The notes: a model not told the origin generated them from the sequence alone. A stretch of 64,000 bases of DNA from Gammaproteobacteria bacterium (GCA_022600955.1 JAHZJK010000024.1:248003-312002); one strand, 5' to 3'. Shown: positions 50,165 through 60,487, counted from the stretch's first letter. Program-made: numbers and translations.

Positions 50165-51916
50165 ATGATCGGCGTCGATGACCGCCTGGTCACACCAGCG
50201 ACAATGAAGTGGGTCAGGATTGGCCTGCTGGCAGGGCTGGCGACGATTCCAACCACCATTCTGCTGTACTACGTGCTTGGGCTCGCTATTGATGCCGCTT
50301 TTGCAGGCAGCAACCTGCTGCGTAACTGGATGCTGCTCTTTGCTGGACTGGTACTGCTCAAGGCGGCGCTCGCCTGGATCTTCCGTACCGGCCAGTTTCG
50401 GGCGTCGAGCGAGGCCAAGCTCAATGTTCGCGACCAGATCTACAAGCAAGTCGTCAAACTCGGCCCTGGTTTGCTCGGTAAGCGGCGCACGGGTGAGATC
50501 GCCAACACCGCAACCGAGGGTGTCGAGTATCTCGACTACTATTTCAGTGTCTACTTTGTGCAGATATGGGTCGCAATTGCGATTCCGGTGTTTCTTGTCA
50601 TTGCGATCTTTTCGATCGACTGGGTCGTCGGCCTGTGGATGCTTGCAGGCGTCCCGCTGACACCACTGTTCGTCGGCAGCTCTGCGCGTGGATTTCGCCG
50701 CATTTCAAAAGCCAATGAAGAGGTAAAAAATCGCAACGCGTCTGCCTATCTCGACTCCATCCAGGGCATGGCCACGCTAAAAATGTTCAACCAGGGCCTG
50801 CGACGCGGCCAACAGATGGAGGCGGACAACGAAAAGCAGCGTAAGACGACAATGAAACTCCTGCTGGTCGCGCAGGCGCAGTTTATTCTCCTGGAACTTG
50901 GTTTCGCATTGTTCTCAACGGCCGTGGCGATGGGGGTTTCCCTATATCGTTACAGCGGCGGTTACATGACACCGGGTGAGGTCGTCGCAGTAGTGTTCAT
51001 GAGTCTTGAATTCAGTCGTACACTGCTCCTGATAGGCGAATTCTTCTTTGCCGGCGCGCTGGGTCGCGAAGTGGCGGCTGAAGTGGTGAAGTTTCTTGAC
51101 GAAGAGGCGCCCGTGACCAGCGCTGAGGGTGAACGCCCCGACACACCTGCAGGGCAGGCCGCCGAGATCGAATTTCGCAGTGTGACCTTTACCTACCCGG
51201 GCGCGAATGATGCCGCGATCAAGAATCTGAGCTTGACGTTGCGACCGAATGAGACAGTCGCACTGATCGGTAAAAGTGGTTCCGGAAAGACCACGGTCAC
51301 AAACCTGTTACTACGCACTCTTGACCCGCAAGCAGGCCACATTTATTTCGATGGTGTTCAGGATGAGAAGTTGTCGCTCGAGTGGATTCGCGAGCAGATT
51401 GCTTTGGTCCCGCAAGATCCGTTTCTGTTCTATGGCACCGTCGCAGATAATTTGAGAATCGCCCGTGACGATGCGAGCGACGCGGAACTGCTAGCCGCAC
51501 TGAAAGACGCTGAATTACTGGATTTCGTTGAGTCGAATCCAGCGGGGCTCGACACGATGGTCGGCGACCAGGGGATGGCGCTGAGTGGCGGCCAGGCACA
51601 ACGGCTGGCGATTGCCCGGGCAATCCTGAAAGACGCACCTGTCGTTATTCTGGATGAGCCAACGTCACAGATCGATGTCGAAACGGAGGCGCTGCTGAAC
51701 AAGGCGCTGCAACGTTTGACCGAGAATAAAACGGTGCTGCTTATCGCACATCGATTAAGCACCATTGAGCAGGCCGACAGGATACTGGTCATGCACAACG
51801 GTGAGCTTTCTGAGTCCGGAACGCGGGAACAGCTACTTGCCAGCGGCGGGATTTACGCCAGCATGATCAGTACGAAGCAGGCGATTGAGCGGCAGGAGGC
51901 GAAGCATGCAGAGTAA
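50165..51916 (+). CDS. ABC transporter permease/ATPase, CydD-like
   Basis: Six-TM domain; Walker A GKSGSGKTT, signature LSGGQAQR, Walker B VVILDEPTS. Confidence 0.88.
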   Translation: MIGVDDRLVTPATMKWVRIGLLAGLATIPTTILLYYVLGLAIDAAFAGSNLLRNWMLLFAGLVLLKAALAWIFRTGQFRASSEAKLNVRDQIYKQVVKLGPGLLGKRRTGEIANTATEGVEYLDYYFSVYFVQIWVAIAIPVFLVIAIFSIDWVVGLWMLAGVPLTPLFVGSSARGFRRISKANEEVKNRNASAYLDSIQGMATLKMFNQGLRRGQQMEADNEKQRKTTMKLLLVAQAQFILLELGFALFSTAVAMGVSLYRYSGGYMTPGEVVAVVFMSLEFSRTLLLIGEFFFAGALGREVAAEVVKFLDEEAPVTSAEGERPDTPAGQAAEIEFRSVTFTYPGANDAAIKNLSLTLRPNETVALIGKSGSGKTTVTNLLLRTLDPQAGHIYFDGVQDEKLSLEWIREQIALVPQDPFLFYGTVADNLRIARDDASDAELLAALKDAELLDFVESNPAGLDTMVGDQGMALSGGQAQRLAIARAILKDAPVVILDEPTSQIDVETEALLNKALQRLTENKTVLLIAHRLSTIEQADRILVMHNGELSESGTREQLLASGGIYASMISTKQAIERQEAKHAE

Positions 51917-53708
51917 CGCCCAAATCATTCGCCGCCTGTTGACGTTCATGGCACCGTTTAACACGATAATGGTGAGCTCGCTGGTGGCGCGCGTGATCAA
52001 GTTTTGTGGCCAGGCCGCCGTGCTGGGAGTAGCCGCCGCGAGCGTCGGTATCTATGTGAACGCAGCCGTACCTGGCGTCGTCAATTGGGACATTATCTGG
52101 GGACAGGTTGGCTGGATCGCATTGTTTGGCACGATTGTCGGGTTCGCGTCTTACATCGAAAACTACACAGGTCACTACGTCGCATTCAAGATCCTTGCCG
52201 CATTTCGCGATAACTTCTATTACTCAATGTTGCCGCTGGCGCCGGCCCGCACCGCTAAGCTGCAGTCTGGCGATGCCGTCAGCCGAGTTATGACCGACTG
52301 CGAGCGTATCGAGCCGTTCTACGCGCATACGATCGCTCCGGCAATCGCTGCGATTTTCGTGCCTGCGATCTTGTTAGCCTGGTGTTGGCGGGTTGACCCG
52401 GAGCTGGTCTATGCCCTGGCGCCGTTTTACATCGCGAACACCTTACTATTGCCATGGTTGGTGAGTCGTCTCGGTGGGGACGGCGTCGAGTATCGAAACC
52501 AGATCGGCCAGGTCAATGCCTTCGTTGCAGACAGCATTCAGGGCGTGCGTGACACCGTAGCATTCGGCTATGAAGGCCGTCGTGCGCAGCAGCTGTTCGA
52601 TATCGGTGCGTCGATGCAGGAGGGGCAAGACAAACTCTATGGTGCTGATGCATGGCAGAGGGCGCTGGCTGAAATCTTCATAACGGTCGGTATTCTCGCG
52701 TCTGCCTGGATCGGTATAGAACTGGCACTGGCTGACAAGATTGACGCTCTTGTGCAGTTGCCAGCCGTCGTTGCAGTGAACATCGTGGGTTTTTATCTTT
52801 CGGTAGGCCTCGCGAATAATTACACGGACTTCCGGGTGTCGATCATCGCCGCACGCAGGCTGTTCGCAATGATGGACGCAAAGCCAGCTGTCGAAGAGAC
52901 TGCAGCGGGGCCAGTTGCCGGCTGCATCACGCCGACAATCAAATTTGATGATGTGCGATTTGAATATGACGCAGATGATGCCGAGTGGAGCCGTGGCAAG
53001 ACTATCTTTGATGGTTTCACCCTGAGCATCGATACAGGCAAACACGTCGCGCTGGTCGGACCGAGCGGAACCGGCAAATCGACAGTCGTTAATCTGTTGC
53101 TGCGGCAATGGGATCCACAACAGGGCACGATCAGCCTGGGCGGCAAGCGCCTGACAGAGTTTCCACTCGCCGATTTGCAGCGCATGTTCGCGGTGGTCTC
53201 GCAACGCAGTTTTATCTTCAACGATACCGTGAGGGAGAACATTCGCATGGGCCGCTGGGAGGCCTCAGACGCGGAGATTGAGGCAGCAGCTGCGGAAGCC
53301 GGACTTGCCGATTGGCTCGCATCAACGCCCGAAGGACTTGATACTGACGCTGGCGAGCGTGGCAGCAAAATATCAGGCGGTCAGCGGCAGCGTGTCGCAA
53401 TAGCCCGTGCGGTTCTTAAAAACGCACCGGTCGTTCTTCTCGACGAGGCGACTTCCAGCCTCGATATTGAAACTGAACAAGGTGTGATGCGGTCGCTGCG
53501 AAAATTGTGCGCTGGCCGAACGACGTTGACGATTGCACACCGGTTGGCGACGATCGTTAATAGTGACGAGATACTGGTGATGTTGCAGGGCAAGATCGCC
53601 GAGCGTGGCACACACGCCGAGCTGATGGACCGCGGTGGATGGTATGCGAAGATGTTCGCACTGCAACAGGATGAAGTGGACGTTACACTGACGGTCAAAC
53701 AAGAATAA
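51906..53708 (+). CDS. ABC transporter permease/ATPase, CydC-like
   Basis: Six-TM domain; GPSGTGKST, ISGGQRQR, VVLLDEATSSLD; overlaps the previous gene by 11 nt. Confidence 0.88.
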   Translation: MQSNAQIIRRLLTFMAPFNTIMVSSLVARVIKFCGQAAVLGVAAASVGIYVNAAVPGVVNWDIIWGQVGWIALFGTIVGFASYIENYTGHYVAFKILAAFRDNFYYSMLPLAPARTAKLQSGDAVSRVMTDCERIEPFYAHTIAPAIAAIFVPAILLAWCWRVDPELVYALAPFYIANTLLLPWLVSRLGGDGVEYRNQIGQVNAFVADSIQGVRDTVAFGYEGRRAQQLFDIGASMQEGQDKLYGADAWQRALAEIFITVGILASAWIGIELALADKIDALVQLPAVVAVNIVGFYLSVGLANNYTDFRVSIIAARRLFAMMDAKPAVEETAAGPVAGCITPTIKFDDVRFEYDADDAEWSRGKTIFDGFTLSIDTGKHVALVGPSGTGKSTVVNLLLRQWDPQQGTISLGGKRLTEFPLADLQRMFAVVSQRSFIFNDTVRENIRMGRWEASDAEIEAAAAEAGLADWLASTPEGLDTDAGERGSKISGGQRQRVAIARAVLKNAPVVLLDEATSSLDIETEQGVMRSLRKLCAGRTTLTIAHRLATIVNSDEILVMLQGKIAERGTHAELMDRGGWYAKMFALQQDEVDVTLTVKQE

Positions 53709-53720
53709 TGGGCAACTACC

Positions 53721-54662
53721 TTGAATCTTTCTATTAGCGAGCTCGACGCATTACGAATTGTGCTGGACCCAGTCGGTCAGGCAGGCGTCGTTATTGCTCT
53801 GATGGTCGTGATGTTTGGCGTTGCGCTTGGACTGAAGGTCGGTGACTTTCGGGTTCTGTTGCGCCAGCCAGGCGTATTTCTAGGTGGTGTGTTTGCGCAG
53901 CTGCTGTTGTTGCCGCTGGTTACATTCGGCCTGATACTGGTACTTCAGCCGCCGGCCTCGATCGCACTCGGTATGATCGTGGTTGCCTGTTGCCCGGGAG
54001 GTGCGATCTCAAACCTGCTGACACATATATCGCGAGGCGAGTTGGCTGTGTCCGTTGCTCTGACCGCTACATCCAGCTTGCTGGCGGCACTATTGATGCC
54101 CGCGCTGACTGTTTTCTGGTCACAGGCATACGAACCGACCGCGATACTGCTGCGTTCACTTGAGGTTGATCCGTTATTGTTTATTGGGCAAACGACGCTG
54201 CTTCTGGCAATACCACTCGCGGCGGGCATGACGGTTGCCGCGCGCTACCCGGTCGTGGCCTTTGCCCTGCGTCGAAAAACGACACTCGCGGGTGGCGTGG
54301 TGCTGGCGGCGACTATTATCTACGGCATCGCGTATTTTTTTCCTGTCCTGTGGCCGGCCGCCGGACTACTGCTGGGGGTTACTGTCTTGCAGAATAGTGC
54401 CGCGTTCGCGACCGGTGCTATGACCGGGTGGCTCGTGTCCCGTGACAGCGCCGTGCGCCGCGCTTTGACCTTCGAGATCGGCATTCAGAATTCGGGACTG
54501 GCGTTGATAATTTTATTGTCACAGTTGCAGGGCGTGGGCGGGGCTGCCGCGATTGCTGCGGTGTGGGGGGTTTGGCATATCGTCGCCGGGAGTACGCTGG
54601 CGATGGGTTTCAACATTCTGGATGGACGCAGACATGAAAGACGAAAAGCGCTCAAGGTTTGA
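53721..54662 (+). CDS. Bile acid:sodium symporter family protein
   Basis: VGVAL/FGVALGLKVGDF, IALGMIVVACCPGGAISNLLTHISRGELAVSVALTATSS; start codon (TTG) uncertain. Confidence 0.88.
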   Translation: MNLSISELDALRIVLDPVGQAGVVIALMVVMFGVALGLKVGDFRVLLRQPGVFLGGVFAQLLLLPLVTFGLILVLQPPASIALGMIVVACCPGGAISNLLTHISRGELAVSVALTATSSLLAALLMPALTVFWSQAYEPTAILLRSLEVDPLLFIGQTTLLLAIPLAAGMTVAARYPVVAFALRRKTTLAGGVVLAATIIYGIAYFFPVLWPAAGLLLGVTVLQNSAAFATGAMTGWLVSRDSAVRRALTFEIGIQNSGLALIILLSQLQGVGGAAAIAAVWGVWHIVAGSTLAMGFNILDGRRHERRKALKV

Positions 54663-55542
54663 TCCGTACCGACCGCCGCTGGTTGGTATTCTCGTTATGT
54701 TGTTGTTGATTTTCGAGAAGTTTCTCGCACATACATACACCGTAATCACTATCTACGTGTTGCCGGCACCCTGGAAGTTTTGGGTACCGGGCGTGCTTGG
54801 TGCGCTCGGTATATTCATGATCATTCGCGGGCTGCGCCAGGACGAAGTAAAAGGAACGTTGCTCGGCTACAGTGGTGCGGCGCTTGTCTGGATGTCGTGG
54901 TTTGAAAACGGCCTGCCGCAGCTGGCGCGCTACAGCGAGATCAAGACATTCCTGCCGACCGAAGGGAACCGGATGGCGGGATTGCTGGGTGAACATGTGA
55001 TTCTGCAGGCGAGCGGCGTTTTCTGCCTCGTGGCACTGTTTTTCATCATGTTGAACAAAGACGTTCGTTGCCGAATGCTGCTGTGGTTGCGTCGCCGCCT
55101 TGGATTAGCCACGGCCGTTGGCGTTCCTGCACCCGGTAGTCGTCCGAACGTCGCGCGCGTCGCGGCGATTGAGTACTTTTTCGTCACATGGTTCATGTAC
55201 GTTCTTATGTTGCTTATCGTCGATCCGCGCATCAACGGTCTGTATCACCCGGTAACATACGCACTTTCTGTTGCGATTGGCTTGTGGGGTATCTACTTGC
55301 TCTACAAGCTCACACAACAGCGTGAAGTGGGATTTACCATACGCTACGGAATCGGGGCAGTTGGTGTCGCCTGGTACATCCCGGAAATACTGGCGCTATA
55401 CGAAAAGCTATACGAGTTCTACCTGTACGCTGACAAACACCCGATCGCGATACTGGCTGTGCTGGTTATCTTCGTGTTCATCTTCGTGGTGCTCTGGCGG
55501 ACACCAGTAGATAAAGAGTCGGGCAGAGCACTCATACGCTAA
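54634..55542 (+). CDS. Hypothetical polytopic membrane protein
   Basis: Multiple hydrophobic segments; ATG at 54634 overlaps the upstream gene by 29 nt. Confidence 0.7.
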   Translation: MKDEKRSRFDPYRPPLVGILVMLLLIFEKFLAHTYTVITIYVLPAPWKFWVPGVLGALGIFMIIRGLRQDEVKGTLLGYSGAALVWMSWFENGLPQLARYSEIKTFLPTEGNRMAGLLGEHVILQASGVFCLVALFFIMLNKDVRCRMLLWLRRRLGLATAVGVPAPGSRPNVARVAAIEYFFVTWFMYVLMLLIVDPRINGLYHPVTYALSVAIGLWGIYLLYKLTQQREVGFTIRYGIGAVGVAWYIPEILALYEKLYEFYLYADKHPIAILAVLVIFVFIFVVLWRTPVDKESGRALIR

Positions 55543-55557
55543 CGAGGGGGCGAGATA

Positions 55558-56001
55558 GTGAACATCACTCGGGCTGACCAGTCGCATGTAACGGGCGTTG
55601 CGCGGCTATTCGATCTCTACCGGCAATTCTATGAGTGCGATGCAGACTTGCCACTGGCGACGCGCTACATCAGTGAGCGGATTGAGAATGACGAGTCTGT
55701 TATCTTCGTTGCTACTGTCGGGGATACGACACAGGGTTTTGTACAGTTATACCCGTCATTCTGCTCCGTCGAAGCCATCAGGATTCTGGTTCTGTACGAC
55801 CTGTTCGTCGACGTGGCAGGTCGCAATAAGGGAATCGGTGCGCGGTTGATGAATCGTGCGACGGAATACGCGCGAGAATCAGGTGCAGTACGCCTTGACC
55901 TGTTGACCGAGAAAAGCAATCACGCAGGTCAGCATTTGTATGAAAAGCTTGGCTACAAGATTGTTAACGAGGAATTTCTGGCGTACTCGCTGTACGCTTA
56001 A
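55558..56001 (+). CDS. GNAT-family N-acetyltransferase
   Basis: LYDLFVDVAGRNKGIGARLMNRATEYARESGAVRLDLLTEKSNHAGQHLYEKLGY acetyl-CoA motif. Confidence 0.93.
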   Translation: MNITRADQSHVTGVARLFDLYRQFYECDADLPLATRYISERIENDESVIFVATVGDTTQGFVQLYPSFCSVEAIRILVLYDLFVDVAGRNKGIGARLMNRATEYARESGAVRLDLLTEKSNHAGQHLYEKLGYKIVNEEFLAYSLYA

Positions 56002-56007
56002 GCATGG

Positions 56008-56787
56008 CTAAAACTCTTCGAGCAGTCGACCCTTACCAATAATCTTGTCGTCAATTCCCGATGCGCGCAAGGCATGCCATATACAGGCTATGTTTATCGG
56101 GATGAGCGGCTTCTGTAGCCAGTGCTCCATGGTCGGAAAAATGTCGACCGTTGACAGGTTGGTACCGCATTGAATAATCGCATCGACATCATCACCGTCA
56201 ATTTCGCGAACTGCGTCCATAACCATTGGAATAGTCGTTTCTGCGATAGCGGTTGCTGATGGTCTGGCCAGTCCCTTGATTGCCTTAACCTCGAAGCCAA
56301 TATCGTTGAAAAAGCGGACGACGTTGTCATCGCCAACCTGAGGGTAGGGTGTAATTACAGCAATTCTTCTGGCACCGAACTTGTGCAATGCATCACGTGC
56401 GGCAGCTGCACCGGTTGTCAATCCGAGGTCTCCGATTTGCTCTGTTATGCCGGCTTCAAAGGCATGGTTGCCCTCAAGTCCGCCCCAAAACGTCTCAGCA
56501 GACATACCGAGCATCAGATGGCTGATCTCTGCACTGAGCACGTTGCGAATGGACAATGGCAGCTCGTCTCGCAGGGCGTCCAGGAAACGCTCGAAGACCG
56601 TATTGAAATCATCGCCTGAGCGTTCCGATTCGCCGGCCCAGTTGGCGATCTGAATCCAGAATCGAGAAGGGTGCCAGGTCAGGCCTTCCAGCGAAAATTT
56701 TTGCAGATCATATTCGACTCCGGTATTGGTCGAGGGAATCAGCACGCCGATGCGTGCCCGCTTTACGATCTGGTAGTTGTCCATCAA
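56008..56787 (-). CDS. Maleate isomerase / arylmalonate decarboxylase-like protein (Asp/Glu racemase superfamily), copy 1
   Basis: ARIGVLIPSTNTGVEYDLQKF, LMLGMSAETFWGGLEGN, LTTGAAAARDALHKFGARRIAVITPYPQVGDDNV, IIQCGTNLSTVDIFP. Confidence 0.82.
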   Translation of the reverse strand: MMDNYQIVKRARIGVLIPSTNTGVEYDLQKFSLEGLTWHPSRFWIQIANWAGESERSGDDFNTVFERFLDALRDELPLSIRNVLSAEISHLMLGMSAETFWGGLEGNHAFEAGITEQIGDLGLTTGAAAARDALHKFGARRIAVITPYPQVGDDNVVRFFNDIGFEVKAIKGLARPSATAIAETTIPMVMDAVREIDGDDVDAIIQCGTNLSTVDIFPTMEHWLQKPLIPINIACIWHALRASGIDDKIIGKGRLLEEF

Positions 56788-56814
56788 AACTCTTCACGCT
56801 CCCTGTGAGAAAAG

Positions 56815-56849
56815 CCAGGCTCGCGGCGGGGAGAACACCGCGAGCCTGG
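56815..56849 (-). terminator. Rho-independent terminator downstream of TonB receptor
   Basis: CCAGGCTCGCGG-N11-CCGCGAGCCTGG; on minus strand followed by CTTTTCTC. Confidence 0.8.
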
Positions 56850-56856
56850 TTTGCCA

Positions 56857-59529
56857 CTACTCTCCGAAAGAATAGCGGAATCGCATACCCGCTGTGCGTG
56901 GCGTCGGCAAATACAGGCTTACTGCCTGCGGGACGCTTTGACCGTCGGGCAGCAAGGCATAGTCAACGTTGCCCAGGCCGGACTTGACCTTGTCATCATT
57001 CGACAGATTCGTGACGTAGAAGGTCAGCTCCCAATTGTCGCGCGCAAGGCCTGCAAACAGGTCCAGCTCGGTGTACTGAGGCAGCCACGCGAGGTTGCCC
57101 TCTCCAACGAAACGCTCCGAGTTGTACACCGCCAGCAGTTCGACGTAGCCGCTCATGCCGGAGTCGAAGTTAGCATCCATGCGTAGCGACGCAGTTGCCG
57201 CGTCTTCCGGCGTCAGTGGTGGGATTTTCCCGGAGAAGTCAGCTTCATTGTTTCCAGCTTTGACACGGTTGAACGCGTTTGGAGTACCACCAGCCTGAGC
57301 AAGAATGTCTGTCAGGTTGAAGCTCGTGAACTCGGCATCCGTATGCGTGTAGGAAATACGCGCCGACAGTCCTTCAAGAAACGCCGAATTCCAGGTCAGA
57401 TCAACTTCATAACCCTTGATCTCCGTCTCACCGGCGTTAATAACCGTGGTTTGCAGCAGTCCGGTTGTCGGGCTGATGAACTGGTACGGAACCTGTTGGT
57501 CGGTGTAGTCGTAGAAGAATGCAGCTGCATTCAATCGAATAGATCGATCACGCAAGGTTGACTTGAAACCGAACTCATACGTGTCGAGTTTTTCCGAGGT
57601 GTATTCGCCCGTTGTTACATCACCGTTGGCATCGGTCGTGCTGATACCGCCTGGCTTGAACGCCTGCGAGTAGTAACCGTACATCAGCATGTCATCGCTA
57701 AGTGACCAGTCGAAGGTGACCTTCGGTACAAACTCGTCTTCTTCGACAGAGTTGTAAGTCATTTCACCGGGACCGAACATGAAGCCCCACCATGGGTCCT
57801 GACCGAACTGCGAAAAGAATCCGATGTCAGCTGCGCCGCCCGCATAGTCAATTACTTCATCGAGGTAGCGGCCTTCCAGTGAGACGACAAAGTTGTCGGT
57901 GACATTGATCGAGACCAGCCCTGCGATCGATGAGTGCTTCGTTTCTCGGTGCAATGGTACGTAAGGCGTATTGCCCGGCCCGGTGGCCAGAGACGTTACC
58001 CGAGGTACACATCCTGCAACGCCAGGATAGATCAGGTCGCAAAAGTTGTTCACAAACGGTGGCGCGATAGGTTGTTGCAGATAGTTGAACGGTGCTCCCG
58101 GCGTGTCGTTGAGCAGGTTCAGTACCAACGCCGGGTCGCCACCTTCACGTAGCCACCATTCGTCGTCGAACTGAGAATCCATTGTCTCGGTCCAGTGCAG
58201 CAGACTCAGCTTCCAGTCGATGCGATCGGTGTTTCCGGACAGGCGCAGCTCGTGGTTCCACTGCGAAGTATCAATCCGTTGCTCGGACATCGCCGACAAA
58301 CCGTACTGCGAGAATGGGAATGGTCCAAACGGCACGGCGACAATCGGGTTATTGCTCTTGTCAAAGTCCTCCTGCACGTGTGCCTTGCTGTCCGCGTATC
58401 CCAGGATGTATCGAAACTCCATGCCGTTGTCGAAGTCCACGTCAATATCGTAGTGAAAACGCGAAATGTCGATGTCGGAACCAAGGAAGTCTCGCCCGGT
58501 TCGTGGGTCTGGTGACAGGTCGATGTCGGCTTCTGTCGCGTGCAATTGTCCCGTGACCAGCGCACGACAGGTGGGCCCAAGTCCGAATGAGTCGTAATTT
58601 GGCTGCAGGCGATCAATGCCGTTGCAAGTGGCTGGGAACATATGCGGAAATGACGTCGCAGCATCCGTGACCGTGCCCGTGCCGAGGAAGTTGACGGCCG
58701 GGTCGAATTGCGGTGTCAGCGCCTGAATAAATGCTTCAGCGCGCGGGGTAGCCTGGTAGTTACTACGTTCGTAACGGAAGTACGTGTCGATGCTGTCATT
58801 GAACTGGTACGTCAACGCGATGGCGCCGCCAATCGTCTCCGAACTTCCCAGGAACTGGCCGGTGTTCGGATTGCGGTAATCGCCTTTTTGATCGTCTTTC
58901 ATGAACGACACGCGAGCGCCCATCTTGTCATCGATGACAGGCCCGGACAGGCTGAATCCAAATTCAGACGATGAGTCCTCGTCGTATCCAACCGTTACGT
59001 GGCCCTCGAATTCGTCGCCAGGCTTCTTGGTGACATAGTTGATGGCGCCCGTAAACGCAGATCGACCATACAGTGCGTTCTGCGGACCCTTAATAACCTC
59101 AACACGCTCGACATCGAGCAACGCGAGATTGGCTGTTATGCCGCCACCGGCAACCGTTAGTGCTTCGCTGGAAACATCGACGAAGTCAACCAGGATACCG
59201 ACGTTCGGGCGCCCGCGCAGCGCGTTAGCGCCACGAATAACGGGTCGAGTATCCATTGGCAGAACGCCCTGATCATAGGTTAGCGACGGCGTGTAGCGCG
59301 CCAGGGTACTAACCGTGTCGATCGATAGCTGTTGCAGCCGTGCTTCCGTAAACACGTCAACTGCAATAGGCACTTCCTGAAGCGACTCGTCGCGCTTTCG
59401 TGCGCTGACGACAATCTCCTCAAGAGCAAGCGAATTGCCGCTGTCGTTCTGGGCAAAACTGGCCGCAGTCGGCAGTGCAGAACACACTGCAGCAGCCATG
59501 GCCAGTACAAGCTTTATTTCAGATTTCAT
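56857..59529 (-). CDS. TonB-dependent receptor
   Basis: Signal peptide, ALEEIVVSARKRDESLQEVPIAVDVFTEARLQ, plug VEVIKGPQNALYGRSAFTGAINYVTKKPGDEFEG, C-terminal GMRFRYSFGE. Confidence 0.95.
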   Translation of the reverse strand: MKSEIKLVLAMAAAVCSALPTAASFAQNDSGNSLALEEIVVSARKRDESLQEVPIAVDVFTEARLQQLSIDTVSTLARYTPSLTYDQGVLPMDTRPVIRGANALRGRPNVGILVDFVDVSSEALTVAGGGITANLALLDVERVEVIKGPQNALYGRSAFTGAINYVTKKPGDEFEGHVTVGYDEDSSSEFGFSLSGPVIDDKMGARVSFMKDDQKGDYRNPNTGQFLGSSETIGGAIALTYQFNDSIDTYFRYERSNYQATPRAEAFIQALTPQFDPAVNFLGTGTVTDAATSFPHMFPATCNGIDRLQPNYDSFGLGPTCRALVTGQLHATEADIDLSPDPRTGRDFLGSDIDISRFHYDIDVDFDNGMEFRYILGYADSKAHVQEDFDKSNNPIVAVPFGPFPFSQYGLSAMSEQRIDTSQWNHELRLSGNTDRIDWKLSLLHWTETMDSQFDDEWWLREGGDPALVLNLLNDTPGAPFNYLQQPIAPPFVNNFCDLIYPGVAGCVPRVTSLATGPGNTPYVPLHRETKHSSIAGLVSINVTDNFVVSLEGRYLDEVIDYAGGAADIGFFSQFGQDPWWGFMFGPGEMTYNSVEEDEFVPKVTFDWSLSDDMLMYGYYSQAFKPGGISTTDANGDVTTGEYTSEKLDTYEFGFKSTLRDRSIRLNAAAFFYDYTDQQVPYQFISPTTGLLQTTVINAGETEIKGYEVDLTWNSAFLEGLSARISYTHTDAEFTSFNLTDILAQAGGTPNAFNRVKAGNNEADFSGKIPPLTPEDAATASLRMDANFDSGMSGYVELLAVYNSERFVGEGNLAWLPQYTELDLFAGLARDNWELTFYVTNLSNDDKVKSGLGNVDYALLPDGQSVPQAVSLYLPTPRTAGMRFRYSFGE

Positions 59530-59547
59530 TTTTACCTCTCCCCTTTT

Positions 59548-59569
59548 GTCCAGTCATTGCTGACTGGAC
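59548..59569. repeat. Short perfect hairpin upstream of TonB receptor start
   Basis: GTCCAGTCA-ttgc-TGACTGGAC in the 5' leader of the minus-strand receptor gene. Confidence 0.55.
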
Positions 59570-59631
59570 GACGTGAGCCGCTTGCGCGACCCGTTATTGG
59601 CAGTAGTGGCACTTCGCCACCACTGCGTCAT

Positions 59632-60468
59632 CTAGTGCTCTTCGAACAATCGTCCGAAGTTGTCGTATCGATCATTAACACCGCAGCTGCGAAGCGCATG
59701 CCACGCAGTTGCTACGTTGATAGGTAAGGCGGGCTTGCCCAACCACTTTTCTATGGTCGGAAATATGCCGCTCGTGGACAGATTGGTTCCCACCTGCACA
59801 ATGGCATCAATGTTGTCGCCGTCAACTTGCCGTACCAGGTCTGCAACCTGGTGCTCGGGCACAAGCGCAATGGCGTCCGTTGTGTTTTCGCAGCGCAGAC
59901 CAACAAGGTTTTTTACGTTGTAACCGGAATCCTCGAAAAAAAGTCGCACGTTCTGGTCGCCGATTGGCTGGTAAGGCGTGATGATGCCGAGGTTCTTGCC
60001 ACCGTCCCCGTCAACGCCAAGCGCGTTCAGCGCAGCGATAACCGCATTGGCTCCGGTAGTCAGCCCCGTTTCATGGCCCACCTGTTCATGAATACGATCG
60101 ACAAAACCATCGTTGCCTTCTATGCCGCCCCAGAAAGTCTCCGCCGACATTCCCATCATCACGTGATCAGGCTTGCACGTCATGAGGCTCTGAATAGATG
60201 CGCCGATAGTTTCACGCAGTAATTCCAGAAACCGCAGGAAGTTCTTGTCGTCGCTGAGATCGGTGTGTTCGATATAGAAACGTGTGGTATGCCAGGTGAC
60301 CCCGCGAGGCAGAATGCGCTGGCAATCGTATTCGACAGATGTGTTCGTCGAAGGAACCACAACACCGATCTTGGCGCGATGGCCAATGTAGTTATCCTGG
60401 TGACCGTTCGTCAGTTGTTCGCGGTCGCGATTGCGTGACAAATCGATTGGTCCGAAAGCACTCGTCAT
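59632..60468 (-). CDS. Maleate isomerase / arylmalonate decarboxylase-like protein, copy 2
   Basis: AKIGVVVPSTNTSVEYDCQRILPRGVTWHTTRFYIEH, VMMGMSAETFWGGIEGN, LGIITPYQPIGDQNVRLFF, AIVQVGTNLSTSGIFP. Confidence 0.82.
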   Translation of the reverse strand: MTSAFGPIDLSRNRDREQLTNGHQDNYIGHRAKIGVVVPSTNTSVEYDCQRILPRGVTWHTTRFYIEHTDLSDDKNFLRFLELLRETIGASIQSLMTCKPDHVMMGMSAETFWGGIEGNDGFVDRIHEQVGHETGLTTGANAVIAALNALGVDGDGGKNLGIITPYQPIGDQNVRLFFEDSGYNVKNLVGLRCENTTDAIALVPEHQVADLVRQVDGDNIDAIVQVGTNLSTSGIFPTIEKWLGKPALPINVATAWHALRSCGVNDRYDNFGRLFEEH

Positions 60469-60487
60469 ATTTCTCTCCCGGTCGTCC

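Noticed and set aside
52446-53204. 252-aa minus-strand ORF antisense to the CydC-like gene
   Set aside because: Shadow ORF lying fully inside a well-supported ABC transporter gene; no domain, no RBS, composition typical of antisense reading.
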